The notes: generated from the sequence alone by a model not told the origin. 25,100 nt of DNA from Mesorhizobium_B sp964242945 (GCA_964242945.1 CAXTCF010000042.1:1-25100); one strand, 5' to 3'. Positions 1 to 8,300 are shown, numbered from the stretch's first letter. A program made the numbers and translations.

Positions 1-26
1 CCGCCGCCACGTTATGAAACGAGCTT

Positions 27-305
27 TCACATCACCAGCTTCAGCTTGGGCCGAAGCGTGCGGTCGCGCAGCGTGATGCGCACGAAACCGGGCTCTTCCT
101 CGGCGGTCGCCGTGATGTGATAGCCGAGCTTTTCCCCCAAGCTCCTGGCCTGCTCCAGATTGGCCCGCGAGATGGTGCGGTCGAACTCTTTCCAGCCCAG
201 GCTCATCAGGGTCGCGAGCATGCCGATCTCGACGCCTTCCGTGAAGGTCGTGTCACGCGCGGGAAAGCGGATGCGCAAATCGTCTTGGATGTTGATCTTC
301 CACAT
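27..305 (-). CDS. Small hypothetical protein, 92 aa
   Basis: I do not recognise this gene. The ATG ending at 305 is chosen because a strong ribosome binding site (GGAAGGGGG) lies just upstream of it; the frame is open for 11 more codons but without a better site. The product is soluble, mixed in charge, and has no signal peptide or membrane segment. It starts MWKINIQDDLRIRFPARD and ends in a basic tail (LRPKLKLVM). The pattern of alternating strands and one amphipathic helix (residues about 40-60) suggests a small alpha/beta domain, but no function can be assigned. It is divergent from the stress gene at 472 and shares a 166-bp intergenic region with it. Confidence 0.7.
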   Translation of the reverse strand: MWKINIQDDLRIRFPARDTTFTEGVEIGMLATLMSLGWKEFDRTISRANLEQARSLGEKLGYHITATAEEEPGFVRITLRDRTLRPKLKLVM

Positions 306-354
306 TGGAACCCCCTTCCAACTTAGCCGACTGTCCAATCGTGCTCCCCTATCG

Positions 355-369
355 TTAACGAATCCCTAA
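355..369. promoter_or_regulatory. Possible CtrA-like box (one mismatch)
   Basis: TTAA, seven bases, CTAA lies in the divergent region between the small gene (minus) and the stress gene (plus). The full alphaproteobacterial CtrA site is TTAA-N7-TTAA, so one base differs. A single near match in one intergenic region is weak evidence. Confidence 0.2.
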
Positions 370-420
370 GCCTGCTCAACACGGAGGCATTGCGGTGCAT
401 TGCCAATAATAGAGGCTCAC

Positions 421-445
421 GGAACGTTTACCAAACCACTCCGTT
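421..445 (+). promoter_or_regulatory. EcfG-type general stress promoter
   Basis: GGAAC at 421-425 and CGTT at 442-445 are separated by exactly 16 bases. This matches the -35/-10 pattern of promoters read by the alphaproteobacterial general stress sigma factor EcfG (GGAAC, 16-17 bases, CGTT). Its distance from the start codon at 472 leaves a leader of about 20 bases containing the ribosome binding site CGGAGG (456-461). The downstream gene encodes a stress-type protein, which fits. Confidence 0.75.
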
Positions 446-471
446 GAGGGCCGTCCGGAGGCTCCAGAAGC

Positions 472-2175
472 ATGGCGACGGCCGAAACTATCCCCATCAT
501 CGAGGAAGCGTTGCAGGTCGGCACGCGGCAGGTGGAAACCGGCCGCGTCCGTGTGGCGACGAAGACCGAAACGGTGGAAGAGTTGGCTGAGGCCGAGCTG
601 GAATCCAGCGAGGTCGAGGTCACGCGCGTGCCGGTGAACCGGCAGGTTGATCGAGCCCCTGACATCAGGACGGAGGGCGACGTCACGATCGTTCCCGTGC
701 TGGAGGAGGTGCTGGTCGTGGAAAAGCGGCTGGTGCTCAAGGAAGAACTTCACATCAAGCGAAGCACGAAGACGGAACATTTCGCCGTGCCGGTGACCCT
801 GCGCAAGCAACGGGTCTCGGTCATGCGCGAAGGAAGTGAAAACCTGCCCACGAGGAGTGAACCCATGGCCGATACATCAGGCACCGCCTATTCGAACCGA
901 ACCATCAGCGCCTTCTTCGACACCCGCGACGACGCGCAGAGCGCCATCGACCGCCTGAAGGGCCTCGGCCTTGCCGACGGCTCGGTCAAGCTGGTGCGCG
1001 GCGACGACGAAAACGTCACCGACCGCGGCGAAGACAGCCGCGGCTTCTGGGAAAGCCTGTCCGACTTCTTCTTCCCCGACGACGACCGCGCGGCCTATGC
1101 TGAGGGCCTGCGGCGCGGCGGCTTCCTTGTGACCGCAACCGACATCCCCTCCGACAAGTATTCGGAAGCGCTCGACATCCTCGATGACGAGGGCTCCATC
1201 GACGTCGATGCCCGCTCCGCCGAGTGGCGCAACGAAGGCTGGAGCGGCAGCAGCTATACCGGGTCAAGCACTTCGGCGAGCGATTACGCCGTAGGCAGCA
1301 CGGGTGTGTCCGGCACCGACTATTCTTCGTCCGCGAGCGGCCGGGCTGCCACTGGCGAAACCGATCTCGGCGGCACGGCAGCGGTCGGCGGCTGGGCTTC
1401 CTCGGACGGAGGCAGCAGGACGACCGCAGCGGACCGGGCTTCGGACACCGCGTCCAACTGGGCCGCTTCGGCCGAAAACACCGCCAGGGACGCTTCGGAC
1501 AAGGTGTCCGACTGGGCTTCTTCGGCCAAGGACGCCGTGTCTTCCACTGCGGAAACCGTCTCCGACAAGGTAGGCGATTGGACATCTTCGACCGAGAACA
1601 GGCTGTCCTCGGCCGCCGGCTCCTGGTCGTCGGACACGGATCGCAGCGACAGGGACGCGCTTGCCGACGAGGCGGTGACGTCCTCCGCGGCTCCGGTCGC
1701 ATCCGGCGCCGCTCGCGTGGGCTCGACCTACGACTCGTTGAGCGACCGCTCGACGGCAACGGGCGACGAGGAAGTCATCCCGGTCGTCAAGGAAAGCCTC
1801 AGGGTCGGCAAGCGCGACACGGACCTCGGCCGCGTGCGCGTGCGCTCCTACACCGTCGCGGAGCCGGTGAGCGAAAGCGTCAACCTGCACGACGAGCGCG
1901 TTTTCATCGAGCGCCGCCCCGTTGACCGCGAACTTTCCGGCACTGAGGCAGCCTTCACCGACCGCACCATCGAGGCCAACGAGCACCGGGAAGAGGCGGT
2001 CGTTTCCAAGGATGCCCGCGTGACCGAGGAGATCGCGCTGCGCAAGGAAGGCGAGGATCGCACTGAAACGGTGTCCGATTCCGTGCGCCGCACGGAAGTG
2101 GAGATCGAGGACGAGCGCAACGAGGGCCGGCGCGAGGGCACCACGGGCACCCGCCTGAGCGACACCGACCGCTGA
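472..2175 (+). CDS. Three-part YsnF/DUF2382 stress protein
   Basis: This 567-residue protein has DUF2382 (YsnF/AvaK-like) domains at both ends, about residues 7-124 and 433-552. Both contain the charged pattern VxEExLxVxKR, and both are of the kind found in bacterial stress and PRC-barrel-associated proteins. Between them is a domain resembling YflT/general stress protein 17M (about 143-250, starting RTISAFFDTRDDAQSAIDRL). A serine/alanine/glycine-rich stretch follows (about 251-430). Part of that stretch (318-390) repeats short amphipathic helical units such as SDKVSDWASSAKDAV, similar in style to LEA-type desiccation proteins. There is no signal peptide or membrane segment, so it is probably cytoplasmic. 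An EcfG-type promoter precedes it and a strong terminator follows. Codon 132 (ATG at 865) has its own ribosome binding site, so a shorter product may also be made. The exact biochemical role is unknown. Confidence 0.85.
   Translation: MATAETIPIIEEALQVGTRQVETGRVRVATKTETVEELAEAELESSEVEVTRVPVNRQVDRAPDIRTEGDVTIVPVLEEVLVVEKRLVLKEELHIKRSTKTEHFAVPVTLRKQRVSVMREGSENLPTRSEPMADTSGTAYSNRTISAFFDTRDDAQSAIDRLKGLGLADGSVKLVRGDDENVTDRGEDSRGFWESLSDFFFPDDDRAAYAEGLRRGGFLVTATDIPSDKYSEALDILDDEGSIDVDARSAEWRNEGWSGSSYTGSSTSASDYAVGSTGVSGTDYSSSASGRAATGETDLGGTAAVGGWASSDGGSRTTAADRASDTASNWAASAENTARDASDKVSDWASSAKDAVSSTAETVSDKVGDWTSSTENRLSSAAGSWSSDTDRSDRDALADEAVTSSAAPVASGAARVGSTYDSLSDRSTATGDEEVIPVVKESLRVGKRDTDLGRVRVRSYTVAEPVSESVNLHDERVFIERRPVDRELSGTEAAFTDRTIEANEHREEAVVSKDARVTEEIALRKEGEDRTETVSDSVRRTEVEIEDERNEGRREGTTGTRLSDTDR
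852..867 (+). promoter_or_regulatory. Internal ribosome binding site and start codon
   Basis: GAGGAG at 852-857 stands seven bases before an in-frame ATG at 865-867, inside the stress gene. This falls exactly in the linker between the first DUF2382 domain and the YflT-like domain. It would allow separate translation of residues 132-567, and it looks like the start of a formerly separate gene. Confidence 0.5.
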
Positions 2176-2220
2176 GCCGGCCGCTTCGGCTTGGCAGCTT
2201 CTGACGCTGCCCCTCAAAAG

Positions 2221-2250
2221 AAAACCCCGCCTGTTCCAGGCGGGGTTTTT
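2221..2250. terminator. Bidirectional Rho-independent terminator
   Basis: The stem CCCCGCCT (2225-2232) pairs perfectly with AGGCGGGG (2238-2245) around a five-base loop. TTTTT follows on the plus strand, and an A-run precedes it, which gives T's on the minus strand. It lies between the stop codon of the stress gene (plus, 2175) and that of leuD (minus, 2286), so it can end both transcripts. Confidence 0.9.
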
Positions 2251-2285
2251 GCTTCGGCAACCGGCGCCGCCTTGAAACACAGGCG

Positions 2286-2891
2286 TCAGGCCCAGGGGCG
2301 CTCAGCGGCGTTCTTCGCCTCAAAACTGTCGATGGCGGCAGCCTTTTCGAGCGTCAGGCCGATGTCGTCCAGCCCGTTCAGCAGGCAGTGGCGGCGGAAG
2401 GCGTCGATCTCGAATTTTATCGTGCCGCCGTCCGGTCCATGGATTTCTTGGGCCTCCAAGTCGATCGTCAGCGTCGCGTTGGCGCCGCGCGCCGCGTCGT
2501 CCATCAGCTTCTCCAACTCTTCGGGCGAGACGGTGATCGGCAGGATGCCGTTCTTGAAGCAGTTGTTGTAGAAGATGTCCGCGAACTCCGTGGAGATCAC
2601 GCAGCGGATGCCGAAGTCGAGCAAGGCCCAAGGGGCGTGCTCGCGCGAGGAACCGCAACCGAAATTGTCGCCCGCGACGAGGATCTGCGCGCCGCGGTAG
2701 GCCGGCTTGTTCAGCACGAAATCCGGATTTTCCGACCCATCCTCGCGATAGCGCATCTCGGCGAACAGGCCTTTGCCGAGGCCCGTGCGCTTGATCGTCT
2801 TGAGATAATCCTTCGGGATGATCATGTCGGTATCGACATTGACGATCGGCAAAGGCGCCGCGACGCCGGTGAGCGTGGTGAATGGCTGCAT
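2286..2891 (-). CDS. leuD: 3-isopropylmalate dehydratase small subunit
   Basis: LeuD pairs with the iron-sulfur large subunit LeuC to isomerise 2-isopropylmalate to 3-isopropylmalate in leucine biosynthesis in the cytoplasm. The 201-residue length is normal for the family. Hallmarks are visible: VNVDTDMIIPKDYL near residues 17-30 and the swivelling-domain motif GDNFGCGSSREHAPWAL around residue 73, followed by FADIFYNNCFKNGILP. LeuC is not in the window, so leuC and leuD are unlinked here, which is common in rhizobia. The start ATG has only a weak upstream Shine-Dalgarno. The gene is 94 bp from the ATPase gene on the same strand and ends in a shared bidirectional terminator. Confidence 0.96.
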   Translation of the reverse strand: MQPFTTLTGVAAPLPIVNVDTDMIIPKDYLKTIKRTGLGKGLFAEMRYREDGSENPDFVLNKPAYRGAQILVAGDNFGCGSSREHAPWALLDFGIRCVISTEFADIFYNNCFKNGILPITVSPEELEKLMDDAARGANATLTIDLEAQEIHGPDGGTIKFEIDAFRRHCLLNGLDDIGLTLEKAAAIDSFEAKNAAERPWA

Positions 2892-2985
2892 GGATTGTGC
2901 CTGGGTTGGTCCGATTGCCGGCGCATATCACACCGGTGGCGGTCATGGCAAAGGCGCAGGTCCAGGCCCGGCGCCGAAGGCGTCA

Positions 2986-5900
2986 TCAGGAGGGCGAAGC
3001 GGCCGGCAGTTCGTGAACCCGCACGGTTGGACAAACCTCCCGCGCGATCTCGCAGAGATGGCGGTGGTGCGTGAGATAGACGACCTGACCGACCTCGGCC
3101 ATTCCTGCAAACAGCCGGAAAGCCTCCTCCGCGCGGAAGTCGTCAAAGGTTTCCATGATGTCGTCGGCGATGAAGGGCACCGGCTGCCGCGCGTGGGCGA
3201 ACTCGTGATAGCCGGCGACGCGAAGCGCCAGGTAAAGCTGGAAGCGGGTGCCCTTGGACATATCGGGCGCGAGCTTGGATGCGCCGTCGGCCGTGAGGCC
3301 GACCAGCACATCGCCGTCGCGCCCCGGCTGGGTGCTCAAGCCGGAATAGGCGCCTCTGCTGACGGTGCGGAAAGCCTGCGACGCCTGTTCCATCATCGAG
3401 GAGCGGTGTTTTTCGCGATAGGCGCGCAGCGCGGCCTCCGCCGCGGCGATGCCGACGCGCAGGCGCAGGTGGTGCAGCGCGCGCTCTTCGATGTCGATCA
3501 GCACCGTCTTGCGCTCCGCCTCGATGCGCGCCACCGCATCGTCGCCGCCCACCGCTTCCACCTTGTCGAAGGCCTGCCTGTAGCGGGCGTAGAACTCGCG
3601 CGTGCGGTTTTCCTCCTCGGCGGCGCGCGCGGCAAGCTCGGCAAGCTCGGCTTTGGCGGAGCCGGGATCGAAGGCGATAAGCGCGGCTGCCTGCGCGGAT
3701 GCATCGGCCTGTCCCAATGCCTGCGTCACCTCGCGCTCCAGGGTGTCGCGCTCGGTTTTGAGAGACCGGCGCCGCGCTGCTTCCGTCAGCCGGCGCCCGA
3801 CCTCTTCCAGGGAGCCGACGCCGAAGAACGCCGTCATCGCGCCGGCGCGGCGGGCGTGCAGCGCGGCGGCTTCCGCCAGGGCGCGGCTTTCCTCCTCGAT
3901 GCGGCGAAGTTCCCGCGCGAGCGCGTTGCGCCGCTCCTCCGCGGTCTCCGCTTCCCGAATCCTGGCGCCGATGTTCTCGAAGATGCGCAAGGGATCGGCG
4001 GCGGTACGGGAAAGCCCAAGCAGCAGCGCCAAGCCTTCCACCTCGCGCGCGAAACCGTCGCGGTCGGCTTCCAGGCGGGCGACACGCGCGCGGATGCCGG
4101 CGCGCTTCTCCAGCACCGGGCCAAGCTCGGCCAGCGTGTCGAGAATCGCGCGGACGCCCGACGGCGCGGCATCCGAGCCGATCCAGGTGGACGCGCAGGC
4201 GCTCCTCCAGGCGGTTTCCCAGTGCCCAACCGCCACCTGCGCCGCCCGTGCCTGGGCAGCCCGCGATTCTTCCTCGCGCCTGGCGTTCTCGGCCTCGCTC
4301 CGCAGCGCGCGGAACTCGGCTTCGCGCGCCAGCAGCGCTTCCGCAGCGGGCAGCAGCGCCTCCCCTTCCGCCTGCGAGCCGGCTGCCCGAAGGGCGTCGC
4401 GCAGTTCTGCCGTTGCTTCCGCGAGGTCCGAACCGGCGGCTTCCCCTTCGCGCCGCGCCGCGCGCTCCGCGCTCCAGCTTTCCAGAACCTGGTTGCGCCG
4501 GACCATCCAGCTCTGCCAGTCGGCCAGCGGCATCTTCGCGGGCATGCCCGGCACTGCCGAAGCAAAGGCTGCTTCGGTCTCCGAGACCAAACGGGCAAGC
4601 CTGTCGCGGGCCGCTTCCGCGCCTGCCGTTTCGCGGGCGAAGGCGGCTTGCGCGACGCCAAGCGCCCGGCCGGTCTCCCGCGAACGGGCCCATTCCTGCG
4701 CCTGTGCCGCCCGTGCCGCGCTCAACGCATCGTCGGTCCGCAGGGCGGCTTCGAAAGCGTCGGCCGAAGCCGCATCGAGCGCGTCGCGATGCGCCGCCCA
4801 GGTTTTTTCCCGCGCCGCGCGCGCGGCCTGCATCGCGGCCTCATCGGGCAGGCCGGCGTCCCGGTCGGCTTCCGCTTCGGCCCGGAGCCGGACCCGCTCG
4901 CGGTCCCAGCGCTCCGCTTCCTTTTCCGCCTCTGCAAGCCTCTCCCCGGCCGCAGCCAAGGCGGCTTTCCAGCCTTCGATTCGTTCCGGCGAAGGCAACG
5001 GCAGCGACGCCAGCACTTCCGGCGCGCCTTGCCACGGAAAAAGCGCGAGCAGCCGCTCCGCCAGCAGGGCCGCGGCTGCCTGCCGTTCGCGCTCGGCCGC
5101 GCGCTGCCGCAAGAGCGCGTCGCTGCCGCGCAAGGCGCTGAGCGCCGCCCTCACCGCTTCGACGTTCCGGCCTTCGCCGCCCGCCGCCTGGAGCCGGGCC
5201 TCCACCTGCTCCCGGCGCTCGCCGGCTCCCCGCCTTTCCCGTTCTGCCGCTTCGGCATTTGCCCGCAGCACCTTGCCGTCTTCCGCCAGTTCACGCAGCC
5301 GCGCGGCGGCAGCTGCGGGCAGCGGGAGCGAGGCGGGATCGGCGTCTTCCCGGTCCAGCCCGCGCGCCAGACTCTGGAGCGCCCGCTCGACTTCCGCGAG
5401 AGCCGCGCGCTCCCCCGGCAGTTCCGCCTCCGCCTTCAGCGCGGCGACGGCGGAGCGGCGCGTTCCCAGTTCGATCGCCTCACGCTGGAGAACGGCCAGT
5501 TCGTCGGACCAGGAGGCCGGCGGCGCCGGCCGGTCTTCCCCTTCCGCCAACGTTGCCTTCAAGCTTTGCAACCTGAGCCACGGCCCATGCGCGGCGGCGA
5601 GGCGTCCGACCGCTTCGATGCGCGTCCGCAGGGCGGCGAGTTCGCCTGCCGCCGCCTCGTAGGCCTGAAAGCTCCCGTCGCGCTCGGCCGTCAGTTGCGC
5701 GTAGGCCGAAGCCAGGGTGTCGATCGCCTCCCGGCTTTCGCGTAGAGCCGCAAGCTGGGCCTTGAGGCCGGCCAGCGCGCTCTTGTGGGCGCGGTATTTG
5801 TAGAAGCTGTCGGCTTCCGCGCGCAGCGTTTCCAGCGTGCGGCTGAAATCGGCCAGGCCGGCGCTGGCGGAAAACAGCAGCTGGCCGAGGTCGCCGCGGC

Positions 5901-6324
5901 TTTCCAGGATGCTGTCGCCGCCCTTTTCCAGCGTCTCGTCGTCCAGCGAAAACATCGTGCGGTAGGCGTCGCGGTCGATGCCGCCGAGCGCACCTTTCAG
6001 CGCCGCATCGGACACCGGCTGGCCGTTGGGGCCGAGCAGGCTGTTGGTGGCGCGCTTGACGCGCACCAGCTCGTGCGCGGCCCCATCCCATTCCAGCAGG
6101 CCGCCGACCTGCATGGTCGCGTAAGGGTGGAGGAAATTGAAGCGGCTGCGCGGCTCGATGCCGAAGAGCAGGTCGAGGAAGGCGGAAAAGCCGGTGGTCT
6201 TTCCCGCCTCGTTCGGGCCATAGACGATGTGGAGGTCCGGTTGCGCCGCCTCTTGGGCGCCGAAGTCGAGAGAGAAGCCGGTGAACTTGCCGTAGCGGGT
6301 GAGATCCAGGCGGGAAAGCCGCAT
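2986..6324 (-). CDS. SMC-like ATPase, YhaN/SbcC type
   Basis: This 1112-residue ATPase matches the YhaN-like (COG4717) branch of SbcC/Rad50-type proteins. The Walker A motif GPNEAGKTT is at residues 36-44. The signature region near the C-terminus reads SKGTRFQLYLALRVA. Walker B is FIADDIMETFDD (about 1051-1062), followed by the switch histidines in YLTHHRH. Between the head halves lie about 800 residues of Ala/Glu/Arg-rich coiled coil. I find no CxxC zinc hook: the only coiled-coil cysteine is single (SACAST). The start is set at the ATG overlapping the exonuclease stop (TGATG), which puts the conserved N-terminal strand MRLSRLDLTRYGKF first. It probably acts with that nuclease in processing DNA ends or hairpins; the precise substrate is unknown. 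Confidence 0.92.
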   Translation of the reverse strand: MRLSRLDLTRYGKFTGFSLDFGAQEAAQPDLHIVYGPNEAGKTTGFSAFLDLLFGIEPRSRFNFLHPYATMQVGGLLEWDGAAHELVRVKRATNSLLGPNGQPVSDAALKGALGGIDRDAYRTMFSLDDETLEKGGDSILESRGDLGQLLFSASAGLADFSRTLETLRAEADSFYKYRAHKSALAGLKAQLAALRESREAIDTLASAYAQLTAERDGSFQAYEAAAGELAALRTRIEAVGRLAAAHGPWLRLQSLKATLAEGEDRPAPPASWSDELAVLQREAIELGTRRSAVAALKAEAELPGERAALAEVERALQSLARGLDREDADPASLPLPAAAAARLRELAEDGKVLRANAEAAERERRGAGERREQVEARLQAAGGEGRNVEAVRAALSALRGSDALLRQRAAERERQAAAALLAERLLALFPWQGAPEVLASLPLPSPERIEGWKAALAAAGERLAEAEKEAERWDRERVRLRAEAEADRDAGLPDEAAMQAARAAREKTWAAHRDALDAASADAFEAALRTDDALSAARAAQAQEWARSRETGRALGVAQAAFARETAGAEAARDRLARLVSETEAAFASAVPGMPAKMPLADWQSWMVRRNQVLESWSAERAARREGEAAGSDLAEATAELRDALRAAGSQAEGEALLPAAEALLAREAEFRALRSEAENARREEESRAAQARAAQVAVGHWETAWRSACASTWIGSDAAPSGVRAILDTLAELGPVLEKRAGIRARVARLEADRDGFAREVEGLALLLGLSRTAADPLRIFENIGARIREAETAEERRNALARELRRIEEESRALAEAAALHARRAGAMTAFFGVGSLEEVGRRLTEAARRRSLKTERDTLEREVTQALGQADASAQAAALIAFDPGSAKAELAELAARAAEEENRTREFYARYRQAFDKVEAVGGDDAVARIEAERKTVLIDIEERALHHLRLRVGIAAAEAALRAYREKHRSSMMEQASQAFRTVSRGAYSGLSTQPGRDGDVLVGLTADGASKLAPDMSKGTRFQLYLALRVAGYHEFAHARQPVPFIADDIMETFDDFRAEEAFRLFAGMAEVGQVVYLTHHRHLCEIAREVCPTVRVHELPAASPS

Positions 6325-7598
6325 CAAGCGTCTTCGGCCTCGTGCGGCCGGGCTTCGAGCCGGGCGAGCACGTCCTCGCTGCCCTCGGCAACGAGGCTTT
6401 CCACCAGGGCACGAAACTCGTCTTCCGTGCGGCCGAAGATGCCGCGGCACTCCGGCGGCAGCTGCGTGCGCAACTCGTCCGCGATCTCAGCCGCTTGCGC
6501 CTGAAGTTCCGGCGAGCCGGCCACCTCTTCCTGAAGCAAGCGGCGCAGTTCCGCCAGCGGGTCAGCGGCATTGCCCTCCCCTGCGTTTCCGGGCGGGCGG
6601 CATTCGATCTCGATCTTGTCGATCCAGCTTTTGCCGGCGGCCTGGGCGCTCTGCTCGGCTTCCGCGCGCAGCAGGTCGGCGTCGCGCCGGAGCATCCAGG
6701 CAAGCGGCGTCGCTCCGGTCAGGGTCAGCCGCGCCACCAGATGCTCGGAGCCCGCCTTCTCGCGCGCCGCTTCCAAAGCGCGCGTGATCGCTCCGGCCAC
6801 ATCGCGCCAGGAAGCCGCTCCGCCAAGGTCCACGGACACGCGGTCGAACTGCGCCACGCTTGTAAAACGCTCCTCCAGCGACACGGAGCGGTCGTCGCCG
6901 ACCGTCACCAGCGTCACGGACTTGCGGCCGCCCTCGTTGATGTCGCGGCCCTGCGGCATGCCGGGCATCACCACCGCGCGCTCGCCTTTGGGAACGTTGC
7001 GCTTGTGGACGTGGCCGAGCGCCCAATAGTCGAAGCCGGCGGAAAACAGGTCGGCCGGCGAGCACGGCGCGTAAGTGTCATGGCCGGGCGAGCCGGCGAG
7101 GCTGGTATGCATCAGCGCGATGTTGACGCTGCCGGGCAGCGGCGGGCGGTATTTCGGCAACAGGCTTTCGGGCGCCGCGGGCTGCGAAAAGGACAGGCCG
7201 TGCACGGCGACGTCCAGCCCTCCGACGTCAACATCCACCGTTTCGGCGCGCCCGCCGAACACTTTTACGGAAGGCGGCAGGATCAGCTCGCGCGTGATGC
7301 GCGACAGCGCGTCGTGGTTGCCGCGCACGACAAAGGTGCGGATGCCGGCCTCGTGCAGGCGGCGCAGTTCGCCCGCGAGGAAGCGTGCCGTCTTCATGGA
7401 AGTCTGGTCGCCGTCGTAGAGGTCGCCGGACAGCAGCAGCGCATCGACCTGCTCGGCAAGGCAAAGGTCCACGATCGCCGAGAACGCCTGGCGCGTGGCG
7501 ACGCCGATCAGTTCGGCAAGCTCCGGATTGCGCAGCGCCAGCGAGCGCAGCGGCGAGTCCAGGTGGATGTCGGCGGTGTGGACGAAGCGGAAAGGCAT
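6324..7598 (-). CDS. SbcD-like DNA exonuclease, YhaO type
   Basis: This 424-residue calcineurin-fold nuclease shows the complete Mre11/SbcD metal-binding set: DxH in HTADIHLD (D10, H12), GDLYDGD (from 58), GNHD (93-96), a histidine in LMHTSLAG, and GHVH in YWALGHVHKR. The family is COG0420 and this member is the YhaO partner of YhaN. The start MPFRFVHTADIHL is chosen because the metal motif normally begins within ten residues of the N-terminus, although the frame stays open to 7871. It overlaps the ATPase start by one base, so the two are translationally coupled and likely form a complex for DNA repair. No clear Shine-Dalgarno sits at the usual distance; instead a perfect inverted repeat abuts the start codon. 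Confidence 0.93.
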   Translation of the reverse strand: MPFRFVHTADIHLDSPLRSLALRNPELAELIGVATRQAFSAIVDLCLAEQVDALLLSGDLYDGDQTSMKTARFLAGELRRLHEAGIRTFVVRGNHDALSRITRELILPPSVKVFGGRAETVDVDVGGLDVAVHGLSFSQPAAPESLLPKYRPPLPGSVNIALMHTSLAGSPGHDTYAPCSPADLFSAGFDYWALGHVHKRNVPKGERAVVMPGMPQGRDINEGGRKSVTLVTVGDDRSVSLEERFTSVAQFDRVSVDLGGAASWRDVAGAITRALEAAREKAGSEHLVARLTLTGATPLAWMLRRDADLLRAEAEQSAQAAGKSWIDKIEIECRPPGNAGEGNAADPLAELRRLLQEEVAGSPELQAQAAEIADELRTQLPPECRGIFGRTEDEFRALVESLVAEGSEDVLARLEARPHEAEDA

Positions 7599-7600
7599 GA

Positions 7601-7653
7601 GGCTGGCCGAAAGATTCCCGTTCCGTTCCCGCTTACCTTTCCTTCGGCCAGCC
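7601..7653 (-). repeat. Perfect 11-bp inverted repeat at exonuclease start
   Basis: GGCTGGCCGAA (7601-7611) and TTCGGCCAGCC (7643-7653) are exact reverse complements, separated by 31 bases. On the minus-strand transcript this hairpin ends two bases before the AUG of the exonuclease gene. The loop is purine-rich, with GGAAAGG and GGGAA. It could control translation initiation or act as an operator. The remainder of the 244-bp region 7599-7842, between the divergent exonuclease and mutarotase genes, shows no other feature I can support. Confidence 0.6.
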
Positions 7654-7842
7654 GCGCAACCTTGCGAGTACGACACATCCGCGCGAGATGACCGTTCTCC
7701 CACCATCACCCACAGCTTCTTTGCGCTTGTGCAGCGTCCTTCAGCAACCAGCGCTGAAAAGAAGCGACGTTGATATTTTCTCCGGCCCGTGATGGGTTGC
7801 TGCGCCGGACGGAACGAGGGACGGCGAGGGAGGAAAGTCGCC

Positions 7843-8295
7843 ATGCTGAAGGGAATCAGCCCGCTGCTCAACGCGGACGTGCTCTATGCGCTGCGCGCGA
7901 TGGGCCACGGCGACGACCTCATCCTTTGCGACACGAATTTCCCCGCCGAGTCGGTTGCGCGTGAGACGGTGCTCGGACATCTGTTGCGCATCGACGCCGA
8001 CGCGCCCGCTACCGCGAAGGCGGTGCTGTCCCTGTTTCCGCTCGACACGTTCGTGGACGATGCGGCGGCGCGCATGGAAGTGGTGGGGCATCCCGACCAG
8101 GTGCAGCCCGTGCAGCAGGAAGTGCAGGCGGTGATCGACGTCGCGGAAGGCCGCTCCTGGCCGATGATCGGGGTCGAGCGCTACGCCTTCTACGAGCGCG
8201 CGAAAAAGGCCTTCTGCGTGATCCAGACGGGTGAGCGCCGCTTCTACGGCTGCTTCGCCCTGCGCAAGGGCGTGCTGCCGCCGGACGAGGGTTGA
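7843..8295 (+). CDS. fucU: RbsD/FucU family sugar mutarotase
   Basis: This 150-residue enzyme belongs to the RbsD/FucU family, which interconverts pyranose/furanose or alpha/beta anomers of free sugars (ribose, fucose). The family signature GHGDDLILCDTNFP, with its catalytic histidine, is near residue 25. The FucU-like C-terminal motif ERYAFYERAKKAF is present, which places it nearer L-fucose mutarotase than RbsD. The start at 7843 follows a good ribosome binding site (GAGGGAGGA, 7826-7833) and begins MLKGISPLLN, typical for the family. It is immediately followed by a ribokinase-family gene, so the pair probably prepares and phosphorylates one sugar. The sugar is not shown by the sequence. 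Confidence 0.9.
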   Translation: MLKGISPLLNADVLYALRAMGHGDDLILCDTNFPAESVARETVLGHLLRIDADAPATAKAVLSLFPLDTFVDDAAARMEVVGHPDQVQPVQQEVQAVIDVAEGRSWPMIGVERYAFYERAKKAFCVIQTGERRFYGCFALRKGVLPPDEG

Positions 8296-8300
8296 CCGCG

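Noticed and set aside
3602..5662. Repetitive Ala/Ser/Arg open frame suggesting a repeat protein
   Set aside because: It is the reverse-strand shadow of the Ala/Glu/Arg-rich coiled coil of the ATPase.
2818..5745. 975-codon open frame on the plus strand opposite the SMC-like ATPase
   Set aside because: It is rich in Arg/Gly/Pro, matches no family and lies antisense to a gene with clear Walker motifs. High GC leaves long open shadows.
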